The notes: generated from the sequence alone by a model not told the origin. A DNA stretch of 64,000 nt from Stappia sp. WLB 29 (GCF_023507705.1 NZ_JALBGD010000002.1:124001-188000); one strand, 5' to 3'. Shown: positions 18,292-27,601, numbered from the stretch's first letter. Program-made: numbers and translations.

Positions 18292-19395
18292 TCAGGCCCT
18301 CAGCGGGCGGATGCGGTTGACGTGACCCATCTTGCGGCCCGGGCGGCTTTCCGTCTTGCCGTAGAGATGCAGCGAGGCGCCCGCCTCCGCGAGGATCTCT
18401 CCCCAGCGGCCCGCCTCATCGCCGATCAGGTTCTCCATCACGACGTCGGAATGGCGCTCGGCGCTGCCGAGCGGCCAGCCGGCGACAGCGCGCACATGCT
18501 GCTCGAACTGCGAGACCTGGCAGGCGTCCTGGGTCCAGTGGCCGGAATTGTGCACGCGCGGGGCGATCTCGTTGACGACGAGGCGCGGACCGCCGGCTCC
18601 CTCCGGCAGCACGAACATCTCGACGCCGATCACCCCGACATAGTCGAGCCGCTCGCAGATCGTCTCGGCCATCTGCCGGGCCTGTGCGGCGAGTTCCGGC
18701 GAAAGGGCGGCCGGGACGGTCGAGGTCTTGAGGATGTGGTCGCGGTGGACATTCTCGGCGACGTCATAGGCGCGAAGGGTGCCGTCGACGCCGCGCGCGG
18801 CGATGACCGAGACCTCGCGCTCGAAGGGAACGAAGGCTTCCATGATCGCGGCCTGGCGACCGAGCCGGGTGAAGGCGTCGCGTGCCTCTGCGGCCGAGCG
18901 CAGCAGGATCTGGCCCTTGCCGTCATAGCCGAGGCGCCTTGTCTTGAGGATGCCCTTGCCGCCGGCATGGCCAAGCGCTGCGACCGCGTCCTCGTCGCTG
19001 TCGACGCGCCAGAAGCCGGCGACGGGAATGCCGGCGGCCTGCAGGAAGCTCTTTTCCTCCAGCCGGTCCTGCGAGACCGCAAGGGCGCGCGGACCGGGGC
19101 GCACCGGCACGCGGGCCGCCAGGTGGCTGGCGGTCGGACCGGGAACGTTCTCGAACTCGTAGGTCACCACGTCGACGGAGGCGGCGAACATGTCCAGAGC
19201 GGAGATGTCGTCATAGCCGGCGATGGTGTGGGTATGGGAGACGTCGAAGGCGGGGCTCGACGGATCGGGGCAGAAGATGTGGGTCTTCAGGCCGAGGGGG
19301 GCCGCCGCGAGCGCGATCATGCGGCCGAGCTGGCCGCCGCCGAGAATGCCGATCGTGTCGCCGGGCCGCAGGGGCCGGTCGCCGGTCTTGATCAT
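18292..19395 (-). CDS. purK: N5-carboxyaminoimidazole ribonucleotide synthase
   Basis: PurK, the ATP-grasp enzyme that carboxylates AIR to N5-CAIR in purine synthesis. It has 367 residues. The N-terminal GILGGGQLGRMIALAA nucleotide-fold loop is the family signature. The ATP-grasp core includes GILKTRRLGYDGKGQ, and the C-terminal NEIAPRVHNSGHWT motif carries the metal-binding residues. The start at 19395 excludes 31 unconserved upstream residues that overlap the end of purE. It lies 19 bases downstream of purE, so PurE and PurK are made from one transcript and act consecutively. Confidence 0.97.
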   Translation of the reverse strand: MIKTGDRPLRPGDTIGILGGGQLGRMIALAAAPLGLKTHIFCPDPSSPAFDVSHTHTIAGYDDISALDMFAASVDVVTYEFENVPGPTASHLAARVPVRPGPRALAVSQDRLEEKSFLQAAGIPVAGFWRVDSDEDAVAALGHAGGKGILKTRRLGYDGKGQILLRSAAEARDAFTRLGRQAAIMEAFVPFEREVSVIAARGVDGTLRAYDVAENVHRDHILKTSTVPAALSPELAAQARQMAETICERLDYVGVIGVEMFVLPEGAGGPRLVVNEIAPRVHNSGHWTQDACQVSQFEQHVRAVAGWPLGSAERHSDVVMENLIGDEAGRWGEILAEAGASLHLYGKTESRPGRKMGHVNRIRPLRA

Positions 19396-19414
19396 CTGCC
19401 GTCGTTCCTGCTGG

Positions 19415-19912
19415 TCATGCGTCGTCGGAAGGATGTTCGGCGACGGCGTCCGACTGGCGCCGGCGCCAGGCATCGAGACGTTCGGCAAGGCCGCTGTCGG
19501 TCAGGGCCAGCACCGCGGCCGCGAGCAGGGCGGCGTTGACCGCGCCGGCCCTGCCGATGGCGAGCGTGCCGACGGGAATGCCGGCCGGCATCTGGACGAT
19601 GGACAGGAGGCTGTCCTCGCCCTTCAGCGTGCGGGATTCGATCGGCACGCCGAACACGGGGAGCGGTGTCATGGACGCGGTCATGCCGGGCAAGTGGGCG
19701 GCGCCGCCGGCACCGGCGATCACCACCTTGAAGCCGGCATCGCGTGCGCCGGTCGCGAAATCGTAGAGCCGCTGGGGTGTGCGGTGGGCCGAGACGATGC
19801 GCGCCTCGTGCGAGACGCCGAGCGCCTCCAGCGTGTCGGCGGCATGTTTCATGGTCGGCCAGTCGGACTGACTGCCCATGATGATCGCCACTTGCGGATT
19901 TGCCTCGCCCAT
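19415..19912 (-). CDS. purE: N5-carboxyaminoimidazole ribonucleotide mutase
   Basis: PurE (class I, bacterial type) converts N5-CAIR to CAIR. The 165 residues include the phosphate/substrate loops [15 protein letters not shown] and [10 protein letters not shown], with the catalytic histidine region intact. The C-terminal arm QSDAVAEHP is typical. It is the first gene of purEK and has a plausible promoter about 50 bases upstream. Confidence 0.97.
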   Translation of the reverse strand: MGEANPQVAIIMGSQSDWPTMKHAADTLEALGVSHEARIVSAHRTPQRLYDFATGARDAGFKVVIAGAGGAAHLPGMTASMTPLPVFGVPIESRTLKGEDSLLSIVQMPAGIPVGTLAIGRAGAVNAALLAAAVLALTDSGLAERLDAWRRRQSDAVAEHPSDDA

Positions 19913-19963
19913 GCGCGCCCCTGCCTGAGGTTGCTGTTGCCGGCCGTGCCGGAAGGCCCCGCA

Positions 19964-19991
19964 CTATAGGCAGAGCCGGGCAGGGCGCAAG
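19964..19991 (-). promoter_or_regulatory. Candidate promoter of purEK
   Basis: On the minus strand, CTTGCG (19986-19991) and CTATAG (19964-19969) are separated by 16 bases, close to the alphaproteobacterial CTTGAC-N17-CTATAT consensus. The predicted transcription start lies about 45 bases before the purE start codon. Confidence 0.5.
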
Positions 19992-20039
19992 GGGCTTGCA
20001 GGACGCGTGGCGGCGGCGGGGCGCCGGCCGGGCAAGCCG

Positions 20040-20261
20040 TCAGGCGATGATGTCGGGGAGCAGGCGATCCTCGAGCGTGGAGATGCGGTCCTTCAGCGAC
20101 AGCTTCTTCTTCTTCAGCCGCTGAAGCTGCAAGGCGTCGGCGCGCCCGGTCTCCACCATGGCGCCGATGGCCATGTCGAGGTCCCGGTGTTCCTGACGCA
20201 GGCGCGCAAGCTCGATGCGCACCGTCTTGTCGTCGAATTCGCTGTCCATGCCCGCATCCAT
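20040..20261 (-). CDS. DUF465/YdcH family small protein (copy 1)
   Basis: A 73-residue, highly charged, helical protein of the DUF465 (YdcH) family, common in alphaproteobacteria but without a firmly established function. It has the conserved ELARLRQEHRDLDMAI and LKKKKLSLKDRISTLEDRL segments, which look like an antiparallel helical hairpin. The ATG at 20261 is preceded by TGGAG at suitable spacing; an ATG four codons later is possible. A second DUF465 gene is divergently oriented 405 bases away. Confidence 0.85.
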   Translation of the reverse strand: MDAGMDSEFDDKTVRIELARLRQEHRDLDMAIGAMVETGRADALQLQRLKKKKLSLKDRISTLEDRLLPDIIA

Positions 20262-20666
20262 GCCTTTACTCCAGACTTCCGGCGCAAACGCCCGCAAGAT
20301 CAGCGGAAGAGCCGAGGCGGAACGCCGGGCCTTTCCGAAAAGCCGATCGTCTTTCCTGGCCCGGAAATGCTTCCTCCCGAAGGCAAAACCGCTCCTCGCC
20401 CCGAGGATACCGCGATGGCGGGCCGGGCGGTAGACCCGTTGAGCACGATGGTGAAGGCAGCGGGGCTGCAGGCGGGCCGGGGCAGGGTGTCGCAGGGGCG
20501 CGAGTGCCGGGAGTTCCTCGTCAAAACGACGTAGGGGAATAGCGCGTAAACCCGTCGCTAACGGCGATATCGCAATCGGCGCCCGAGCTTTCGGAAGGGT
20601 TCGACAGGCAAGGCAGGCTGTGTCACACTCGTGTTGTCAAACGCGAATAGGCAAGGAGGTTTATCC
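20262..20666. other. Divergent intergenic region between the two DUF465 genes
   Basis: 405 bases between opposing start codons. It contains an excellent Shine-Dalgarno (AAGGAGGT, 20653-20660) for the right-hand gene and a short palindrome GCGATATCGC near 20568. Otherwise I see no gene, no tRNA and no convincing promoter hexamers. Confidence 0.5.
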
Positions 20667-20846
20667 ATGTCCCTTCAGTCGCATCTGGTCGAGTTGAAGA
20701 AGCGTCACTCCGATCTTGAGCGAAAACTGGAAGAGGCGATGCGCCATCCAAGCGCGGACTCGCTGGAGCTCGCCACCCTCAAGCGCCAGAAACTTCAGCT
20801 CAAGGACGAGATCGAGCGGATTCGCTCCGGTTCCACCCTGCACTGA
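20667..20846 (+). CDS. DUF465/YdcH family small protein (copy 2)
   Basis: A 59-residue charged helical protein, shorter than but clearly related to the divergent copy: HLVELKKRHSDLERKLEEA aligns with the first helix and LATLKRQKLQLKDEIERI with the second. The ATG at 20667 has a perfect AAGGAGGT ribosome-binding site at 6-base spacing, so the 36 upstream in-frame bases are not coding. The strong translation signal suggests abundant protein. Function unknown; a nucleoid- or envelope-associated scaffold role has been guessed for the family, but nothing here decides it. Confidence 0.85.
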   Translation: MSLQSHLVELKKRHSDLERKLEEAMRHPSADSLELATLKRQKLQLKDEIERIRSGSTLH

Positions 20847-20896
20847 AGACTTGCATTGACACGGGCAGGGCCGAAAAGCCCTGCCACTGACAGCAG

Positions 20897-20921
20897 AAGC
20901 CGCGGCAGTGCCGCGGCTTTT
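20897..20921. terminator. Bidirectional terminator between DUF465 copy 2 and the acyl-CoA synthetase
   Basis: A perfect 10-bp stem (AAGCCGCGGC, 20897-20906, with 20910-20919) around a 3-base loop, with a T-run on the plus strand and A-residues on the other side. It sits between two convergent genes. Confidence 0.8.
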
Positions 20922-20965
20922 GCCGTTTTGGGGCAGGCCGTTTCGGGGGCAGGCTGGGGCGGCCG

Positions 20966-22603
20966 TCAGACCTTGCGGGCCATCTCGCGCAGCACGAATT
21001 TCTGGATCTTGCCGGTGGAGGTCTTCGGCAGCTCGGTGAAGACCACGTGGCGAGGCACCTTGAAGCGGGCGAGCCGCTCGCGGCAGAACTCGATGATCTC
21101 CTCGGCCCCGACCGACGCGCCGGGGCGCAGCTCGACGAAGGCGCAAGGGGTCTCGCCCCACTTGTCGTCCGGGCGGGCGACCACGGCGGCGGCCATGACG
21201 TCGCGATGCTTGAACAGCACGTCCTCCACCTCGATGGAGGAGATGTTCTCGCCGCCCGAGATGATGATGTCCTTGGACCGGTCCTTGAGCTGGATGTAGC
21301 CGTCCTCGTGCATGACGCCGAGATCGCCGGAATGGAACCAGCCGCCGGCAAAGGCCTCGGCCGTCGCCTCCGGATTCTTGAGATAGCCCTTCATCACGAC
21401 ATTGCCGCGGAACATCACCTCGCCGAGGGTCTCGCCGTCGGCCGGCACGGGCTGCATGGTCTGCGGATCGAGCACTGCAAGATCCTCCAGCGCCACGTAG
21501 CGCACGCCCTGGCGGGCCTTCAGCGCCGCCTGTTCGGCCGGGGAGCGGGCATCCCACTCGCGCTTCCAGTCGTTGACGACGGCGGGGCCGTAGACCTCGG
21601 TCAGGCCGTAGAGATGGGTGACGTTGAAGCCGGCCTCCTTCATCGCGGCGAGCACGGCCTCGGGCGGGGGAGCTGCGGCGGTGAAGAACTCGACGATGCG
21701 CCCGTCGAGATCGCGTTTTTCCTCGTCCGGCGCGTTGAGCACCGTCGACATGACGATGGGCGCACCGCACAGATGGGTGACGCCTTCGTCCGCGAGCGCG
21801 TCCCAGATCTGCCTGGCGCGGACCCAGCGCAGACAGACATGGGTGCCGGCGACCAGCGACAGCGACCAGGGGAAGCACCAGACGTTGCAGTGGAACATCG
21901 GCAGGGCCCACAGATAGACCGGATGCCGGGCCATAGAGGCGGTCAGGACGTTGGCCTGGGCCAGCAGATAGGCGCCGCGATGATGGTAGACGACGCCCTT
22001 GGGGTTGCCGGTCGTTCCGGAGGTGTAGTTCAGCGAGATCGCGTCCCATTCGTCCGCCGGAAGCTGCCAGGCGAATTCGGGATCGCCGGACGCGACGAAG
22101 TCCTCGTAGCCGATCTCGCCCAGCAACTCGCCGGTCTGCGGGAACTCCGGGTCGTCGTAGTCGACGACCAGCGGGGCGACCTTCGCCAGCGCGAGCGCCT
22201 CCTTCATCACCGGGGCGAATTCCCGGTCGGTGATGACGACCTTGCTCTCCGCGTGGTCGAGCTGGAAGGCGAGGACGGCGGCATCGAGCCGGGTGTTGAG
22301 CGAGTGCAGCACGGCGCCGGTCATCGGCACGCCGTAATGGGCCTCCAGCATCGGCGGGGTATTGGACAGCATCACCGTGACAGTGTCGTTCTTGCCGATG
22401 CCCCTTGCTGCCAGCGCCGAGGCGAGCCTTCGGCTGCGGGCGTAGAACTCGGCATAGGAGACGCGCTGGCGTCCATGCACGATGGCGATGTGTTCGGGGA
22501 AGACGGCGGCGGCCCTCGCCAGGAAGCTCAAGGGCGACAGCGGTGTATAATTCGCCTGGACCTTGTCGAGATCGCGCGTGAAGGGAGTGCCGTTGTCGGC
22601 CAT
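20966..22603 (-). CDS. Acyl-CoA synthetase (AMP-forming)
   Basis: A 545-residue member of the ANL superfamily that activates a carboxylic acid to its CoA thioester through an acyl-adenylate. The P-loop is YTSGTTGNPKGVVYHHRG, the second motif is YGLTEVYGPAVV, the hinge region YIQLKDRSKDIIISGGENIS is complete, and the catalytic lysine occurs in LPKTSTGKIQKFVLR near the C-terminus. Length and motifs fit the medium-chain/AlkK-DmdB-like group better than acetyl-CoA synthetase; the actual substrate cannot be read from sequence. The ATG at 22603 has a GGAGG site seven bases upstream; the long open frame before it is a shadow of the TauE gene. Confidence 0.92.
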   Translation of the reverse strand: MADNGTPFTRDLDKVQANYTPLSPLSFLARAAAVFPEHIAIVHGRQRVSYAEFYARSRRLASALAARGIGKNDTVTVMLSNTPPMLEAHYGVPMTGAVLHSLNTRLDAAVLAFQLDHAESKVVITDREFAPVMKEALALAKVAPLVVDYDDPEFPQTGELLGEIGYEDFVASGDPEFAWQLPADEWDAISLNYTSGTTGNPKGVVYHHRGAYLLAQANVLTASMARHPVYLWALPMFHCNVWCFPWSLSLVAGTHVCLRWVRARQIWDALADEGVTHLCGAPIVMSTVLNAPDEEKRDLDGRIVEFFTAAAPPPEAVLAAMKEAGFNVTHLYGLTEVYGPAVVNDWKREWDARSPAEQAALKARQGVRYVALEDLAVLDPQTMQPVPADGETLGEVMFRGNVVMKGYLKNPEATAEAFAGGWFHSGDLGVMHEDGYIQLKDRSKDIIISGGENISSIEVEDVLFKHRDVMAAAVVARPDDKWGETPCAFVELRPGASVGAEEIIEFCRERLARFKVPRHVVFTELPKTSTGKIQKFVLREMARKV

Positions 22604-22713
22604 TCGTTCCTCCGGAAGGTGCCCTGTCGCCGGCGTTTTTCGTTGTCGCCGTTTCTCCGCCATCAAAGCCGCAAAGCCCTTTGCGATCAACTGCGCAGAA
22701 AGGGCAGGGCGCC

Positions 22714-23478
22714 TCAGGCGAGAAGGGTGCTGAGACCGTCCCACAAGAGCTTGAGGCCGATGACGCCGACGGCGAGATAGGTGATGCGGTAGAACAGGGC
22801 CGGCTGCACCCGGCGCACCAGCCAGACGCCGGCAAGGGTCGCCAGCGGGGCGAGGGGCAGAAGCATCGCGGAGGTGGCGAGGTTCGTCGCGTCGAACTGG
22901 CCGAGCGCGGCATAGGGCACCAGCTTGATTGCGTTCATCGTGGTGAAGAACAGCACGGTGGTGCCGGCGAAGCGGATCGGATCGAGCCGCAGCGGCAGCA
23001 TGTAGATCTGGTAGGGCGGTCCGCCGGTATGGCTGACGAAGCTGGTGAAGCCGGAGATCGCGCCCCAGAAGCGCCCGGCCCACGGGCGCTGCGGCCGGGG
23101 CTCGCCCCGGCGCGCGCCGCCGCGCAGGTAGTCGAGGGTGAAGAGCACCGCGACCAGGCCGACCAGCAGGCGCACATGGGCGTCGCTGACATGGGCGGCG
23201 GTGAGATAGCCGACGCCGATGCCCAGGATCGCCGGCGGCAGCAGGATGCGCAGGCTCTCCCCGTCATACTTGCCGCGGTAGGCGATGAGCCCGGCCAGGT
23301 CCATCACCACGAGGATCGGCAGCATGATGCCGGCCGCCTGCACCGGCGGGATCACCAGGCTCATCATCGGCACGCCGAGCAGCGCCAGCGGCCCGCCGAA
23401 GCCGCCCTTGGCCAGCCCGACCAGGATCACCGCCGGAATGGCGAAGGCATAGAACAAGGGGTCAGTGACGGGATGCAC
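22714..23478 (-). CDS. TauE/SafE family sulfite/anion permease
   Basis: A 254-residue membrane protein of the TauE/SafE (DUF81) family, which exports sulfite, sulfoacetate or related anions. About eight hydrophobic helices are visible. The family's repeat hallmarks are GLAKGGFGGPLALLGVPMMSLV near the start and GFTSFVSHTGGPPYQIYMLP in the second half. The likely start is a GTG at 23478, giving VHPVTDPLFYAF; no ATG is better placed and the upstream frame is non-conserved. It is 110 bases upstream of the acyl-CoA synthetase in the same direction and could be cotranscribed with it. Confidence 0.88.
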   Translation of the reverse strand: MHPVTDPLFYAFAIPAVILVGLAKGGFGGPLALLGVPMMSLVIPPVQAAGIMLPILVVMDLAGLIAYRGKYDGESLRILLPPAILGIGVGYLTAAHVSDAHVRLLVGLVAVLFTLDYLRGGARRGEPRPQRPWAGRFWGAISGFTSFVSHTGGPPYQIYMLPLRLDPIRFAGTTVLFFTTMNAIKLVPYAALGQFDATNLATSAMLLPLAPLATLAGVWLVRRVQPALFYRITYLAVGVIGLKLLWDGLSTLLA

Positions 23479-23612
23479 GGGGCGGGTCTCGCGGGGAGGA
23501 TTGCAAGGGTGGGCGGGTCGCACCGGCAAGCAGGCGAAGGCCCGCTCCCGGAAACCTCTTCGGTATCTACCCGCGGCGGAAGCTTGTCCAGAGGCGAACC
23601 GGACGTGCGTGC

Positions 23613-25355
23613 CTATATCGGCAGCAGCCCCCGGACGATGTGCGCGATCGCAAGGCCGATGCGGATCATCGTAACGAAGCCGTCCGTTGCATCGACGAGG
23701 ACGTACCACAGAGCTACCAACAGGAGGCTGAAACACACCGTCGCCAGCGCGGCCGCATTGTGGGACAGGAACTCCGATCCGAAACCTGATCTCGCGGGCC
23801 GCAAGACCCGTACCGACAGGGCGACGATGATCGCTAGGACATAGAGGGCGACCGGCAGAAACGGAGAGAGCATCAGGGCATACAGGACCTGATAGTCGGG
23901 CGTTTCCGGGAACTTCTCGATGAGCTTGATGTGCTCCTCGACGGTGTGGAACGGCACGAAACTGGGTTTGCGAGGCAGGAGATCGTACAAGGCTCCCGCC
24001 AGCGCAGCCGCGGAGACCAGCAGGACCGTCAAGGTCCCGGTCGTCAGCGGGATGATTGCCGCCAGGCGGGCGAGTAGAAAGCGCCCGTCCGGCCGGCAGC
24101 CTCTCAGGAGCTGGTCGCGCGCCGCGATCAATGACAGCCAGACAAACGGGGCGAGCAGCGCCGGAATCAGGCACATGAAAACGGTGGCGCTCATCAGGGA
24201 GTCGTTGCGGGACAGCGGCACTCTCATCGACGCGACTGCAGGCACGCAGCCGATCATGAGCAGCCATTCCATCTGGCGAAACGCGGTCTGCAGGCGAGGT
24301 GCGAGACCGGCAAACCAGTTTCTGTATGTACAGGCGGCTGGAAGCACGACGCCGATGTGAATAAGTCCGGCAACTACCATGAGCGCCATGGGTCCGAACC
24401 CCAGGACCATCTGAAGGTTGCCCTTCACGTCGTTCGCTGTGATGACGGTGATCAGTCCCAGACCGGCGACCATGGCAAGGGAATATCCCAGGCCCAAGGT
24501 AAGCGGCCCGGTCATGGGCGTGTCGGTGGAATCCATCCTCCGCCACAGTCTGGCAATGAAGGCGATAAAGCCGCCAGCGCAGATGAGGGGGGTGGTCGCG
24601 AAAGGGCTGAGGGCGGCAAGCGCAAGCACCATGATCGCCCCAAGCCAGCCAGCGCAGGTTGCGACAACGATTGCGGCAGTGGTCGCGCCGAGAACCGTCA
24701 GTGATGCCGCGGTTGTTCGCAGGGCCTCCACTCCAGCCAGGCCGGGCGTCGGCAGCCCTGCCTGTGCCGCGAGTTTCTCACCGGCGATGGAAACAAGTCC
24801 GGCCATGAGGATGGCGAGCGCCGGTGTCATAGCCATCCCGACCATTCGCCGCGGGGATCGTTCCGCGATCGCCCAGCGAGCAAAGAACACAGACAGAATG
24901 CAAAGAAGCAGTATCCCCGCTTCAACCGAGGGGCTTGTCGACCTCGCCCAGGAATACTGATGGGGTCTAAGGATGGTAACGGACAACAGGGAAAGCAGGA
25001 GCGGATAGAAGAGGCAGGCTTTCAGGACGAACGTGTAGGGCGTGAATGCTGCCTGCCCCTCGGCTTGCAGGGTTTCGTCGCGCCCGCTCGAACTCTGCCG
25101 ACCTCGCGGCGTCGAGAGCCACAGGTCGATGTGGCCAAGGATCGATATCAGGATTTGGCGAAAGCCGGCTGCACCGTTGTCCGGTGTCCACGTCGAGCGG
25201 AGTGCGGTCTCGCTGCTGCCTGAAAGTCGAAGCGTGGCGGCCTGCGCAAGAGCCCTGGCAACGAGAAAGACGAGTGCAGCCGCGGCGGCTATCCAGATGA
25301 ACCCGGGCAGCAGGCTCTGCAGATCGGGATATGGCGAAGGCCCGAGTCTCGGCAT
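23613..25355 (-). CDS. Orphan polytopic membrane protein of unknown function
   Basis: I do not recognise this gene. The 580-residue product is strongly hydrophobic, with roughly 13-15 transmembrane segments by eye, starting with FIWIAAAAALVFLVARALAQ and including runs such as LLLSLLSVTIL, ILLLCILSVFFARWAIA and FLLARLAAIIPLTTGTLTVLLV. One soluble loop (about residues 45-105) follows the first helix and contains WTPDNGAAGFRQ and a charged GRDETLQAEGQ stretch. A short extracytoplasmic or cytoplasmic loop contains FHTVEEHIKLIEKFPETPDYQ. No Walker motif, enzyme motif or transporter signature was found. The ATG at 25355 follows a weak GGAAA; 95 residues of earlier in-frame sequence are arginine-rich and unlikely to be translated. 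The base composition looks less GC-biased at third positions than in its neighbours, suggesting acquisition. It is flanked by unrelated genes and seems to stand alone. Confidence 0.8.
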   Translation of the reverse strand: MPRLGPSPYPDLQSLLPGFIWIAAAAALVFLVARALAQAATLRLSGSSETALRSTWTPDNGAAGFRQILISILGHIDLWLSTPRGRQSSSGRDETLQAEGQAAFTPYTFVLKACLFYPLLLSLLSVTILRPHQYSWARSTSPSVEAGILLLCILSVFFARWAIAERSPRRMVGMAMTPALAILMAGLVSIAGEKLAAQAGLPTPGLAGVEALRTTAASLTVLGATTAAIVVATCAGWLGAIMVLALAALSPFATTPLICAGGFIAFIARLWRRMDSTDTPMTGPLTLGLGYSLAMVAGLGLITVITANDVKGNLQMVLGFGPMALMVVAGLIHIGVVLPAACTYRNWFAGLAPRLQTAFRQMEWLLMIGCVPAVASMRVPLSRNDSLMSATVFMCLIPALLAPFVWLSLIAARDQLLRGCRPDGRFLLARLAAIIPLTTGTLTVLLVSAAALAGALYDLLPRKPSFVPFHTVEEHIKLIEKFPETPDYQVLYALMLSPFLPVALYVLAIIVALSVRVLRPARSGFGSEFLSHNAAALATVCFSLLLVALWYVLVDATDGFVTMIRIGLAIAHIVRGLLPI

Positions 25356-25687
25356 GGGATTTCCGTGAAAATAATTTGTACGGCAATTTTCAATCACAGA
25401 TAGGCGGATGCACGACCGGATTGCAAGGCGGTCACGCGGCGCTCTGCGGGGCGGAAGCCATGCCGGGGGCGACGTCCTCCGGCACCTAAGCAAACTTCCC
25501 ATTCGCCGAATGTATAGGGTCGCAAGGCTTGCCTTCCCTGTTTCGGTGACGGCAGATACGCAGTCGAGGACGTCCGGCGGCCGGGCGGGGGCGAGGAGGT
25601 CCCTGCGCATGCGACGGGCGGGAAAAGGTCCGGTCTGCACGCCCCGTGTGGCGGTGCGACCGGAAGCGACAGGGAGGAGACACCCAG
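25356..25687. other. Divergent intergenic region, orphan membrane gene and prpE
   Basis: 332 bases. The 45 bases next to the orphan gene are AT-rich (AAATAATTTGTA and nearby), unlike the rest, and probably contain its promoter. On the plus strand a TATAGG hexamer near 25512 could serve prpE, but it lacks a proper -35. A GGGAGGAG ribosome-binding site precedes prpE. No other gene seen. Confidence 0.45.
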
Positions 25688-27601
25688 ATGGCGAGCCGTT
25701 ATCACGAGGTCTACGAGGCGTGGCAGCGCGATCCGGAGGCCTTCTGGGCCGAGGCTGCCGCCGAGATCGACTGGGTGAAGCCCTGGGACAAGGTCTTCGA
25801 TCCGTCGATGGGCGGCTACGGCCAGTGGTTCGCGGGCGCCGAGTGCAACACCTGCTACAACTGTCTCGACCGGCATGTGGAGCGCGGACGCCCCGGCCAG
25901 CCGGCGATCGTCTACGACAGCCCGATCACCGGCGCGAAGGCCGTCTTCACCTATGAGGAGACGCTGGCGCGGGTGAACGCGATGGCCGCGGTGCTGGCCG
26001 ATCACGGCATCGGCAAGGGCGACCGCGTCATCATCTACATGCCGATGATCCCCGAGGCGGTGATGGCGATGCTGGCCTGCGCCAGGCTCGGCGCGGTGCA
26101 TTCGGTCGTCTTCGGCGGCTTTGCCGCGCGAGAACTCGCCACCCGCATCGACGATGCGGCGCCGAAGGCGATCATCGCCGCGTCCTGCGGCATCGAGCCG
26201 GGCCGGGTGGTGGCCTACAAGCCGCTGCTGGATGCCGCCATCGACATGGCGCGGCACAAGCCGCAGGCCTGCTTCGTGCTGCAGCGGGGGCAGGCCGAGG
26301 CGGCGCTGGCCGGCGAACGCGACCACGATTTCGGCGCACTCACCGAAGATGCGCTGGCGCAGGGGCGCAAGGTGCCTTGCGTCCCGGTGAAGGCGACCGA
26401 TCCGCTCTACATCCTCTACACCTCCGGCACGACGGGCCAGCCGAAGGGCGTGGTGCGCGACAATGGCGGCCATATGGTCGCGCTGAAATGGACCATGGCG
26501 AACCATTACGGCGTGGAGCCGGGCGAGGTGTTCTGGGCGGCCTCCGATGTCGGCTGGGTCGTCGGGCATTCCTATATCGTCTATGCGCCGCTGCTGCACG
26601 GGGCGACCACGGTCGTTTTCGAGGGCAAGCCCATCGGCACCCCCGATGCCGGCGTGTTCTGGCGGGTGATCGCCGAGCACGACGTGGTGAGCCTGTTCAC
26701 CGCGCCGACGGCCTTCCGCGCGATCAAGAAGGAAGACCCGGACGGCAAGCTGATCGGCGACTACGACCTCGGCTCCTTCCGCACCCTGTTCCTGGCCGGC
26801 GAGCGCGCCGACCCGGACACTATCGCCTGGGCGGAGGACAAGCTCGGCGTGCCGGTGATCGACCACTGGTGGCAGACCGAGACGGGCTGGCCCATCGTCG
26901 GCAATCCGGTCGGGCTCGGCATGCTGCCGGTCAAGCACGGTTCGCCGACCGTGCCCATGCCCGGCTACGACGTGCAGGTGGTGGACGATGCAGGCCACCC
27001 CGTCGCCAAGGGCACGCTCGGCAATGTGGTGATCAAGCTGCCGCTGCCGCCGGGCTGCCTGCCGACGCTGTGGAACGCGCCGGAGCGGTTCCACGCCAGC
27101 TACCTGGAGGAGTTCCCCGGCTGCTACAAGACGGCGGATGCCGGCCTGATGGACGAGGACGGCTATCTCTTCATCATGGCGCGCACCGACGACATCATCA
27201 ACGTGGCCGGCCACCGCCTGTCGACGGGCGCCATGGAAGAGGTGCTGGCGAGCCACAAGGATGTGGCCGAATGCGCGGTGATCGGCGTCGCCGACCAGCT
27301 CAAGGGCCAGGCGCCCTGCGGCTTCGTCGTGCTGAAGGCCGGCGTCAACCGACCGCATTCGGAGATCGAGAAGGAGCTCGTCGCCCTGGTGCGCGAGAAG
27401 ATCGGCCCCGTCGCCACCTTCAAGCTGGCGATCACCGTCGAGAGGCTGCCGAAGACTCGCTCGGGCAAGATTCTGCGCGCCACCATGCGGCAGGTCGCGG
27501 ACGGGGCGGAGTACCGGATGCCGGCGACGATCGACGATCCGGCGATCATCGACGAGATCGCCGCGGCGCTGAAGGAACGCGGCCTGCCGGTCGCCGGCTG
27601 A
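25688..27601 (+). CDS. prpE: Propionyl-CoA synthetase
   Basis: A 637-residue AMP-forming acyl-CoA synthetase of the acetyl/propionyl-CoA synthetase group. It has the N-terminal ACAS domain (SRYHEVYEAWQRDPEAFWAEAA), the P-loop YTSGTTGQPKGVVRDNGGH, the motif WWQTETGWPI, the hinge TDDIINVAGHRLSTGAMEEVL and the catalytic, acetylatable lysine in LPKTRSGKILRATMR near residue 597. The VRDNGGH and NCLDRHVERGR segments favour PrpE over Acs. The ATG at 25688 sits behind a GGGAGGAG ribosome-binding site. No methylcitrate or propionyl-CoA carboxylase genes are in the window. Confidence 0.92.
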   Translation: MASRYHEVYEAWQRDPEAFWAEAAAEIDWVKPWDKVFDPSMGGYGQWFAGAECNTCYNCLDRHVERGRPGQPAIVYDSPITGAKAVFTYEETLARVNAMAAVLADHGIGKGDRVIIYMPMIPEAVMAMLACARLGAVHSVVFGGFAARELATRIDDAAPKAIIAASCGIEPGRVVAYKPLLDAAIDMARHKPQACFVLQRGQAEAALAGERDHDFGALTEDALAQGRKVPCVPVKATDPLYILYTSGTTGQPKGVVRDNGGHMVALKWTMANHYGVEPGEVFWAASDVGWVVGHSYIVYAPLLHGATTVVFEGKPIGTPDAGVFWRVIAEHDVVSLFTAPTAFRAIKKEDPDGKLIGDYDLGSFRTLFLAGERADPDTIAWAEDKLGVPVIDHWWQTETGWPIVGNPVGLGMLPVKHGSPTVPMPGYDVQVVDDAGHPVAKGTLGNVVIKLPLPPGCLPTLWNAPERFHASYLEEFPGCYKTADAGLMDEDGYLFIMARTDDIINVAGHRLSTGAMEEVLASHKDVAECAVIGVADQLKGQAPCGFVVLKAGVNRPHSEIEKELVALVREKIGPVATFKLAITVERLPKTRSGKILRATMRQVADGAEYRMPATIDDPAIIDEIAAALKERGLPVAG

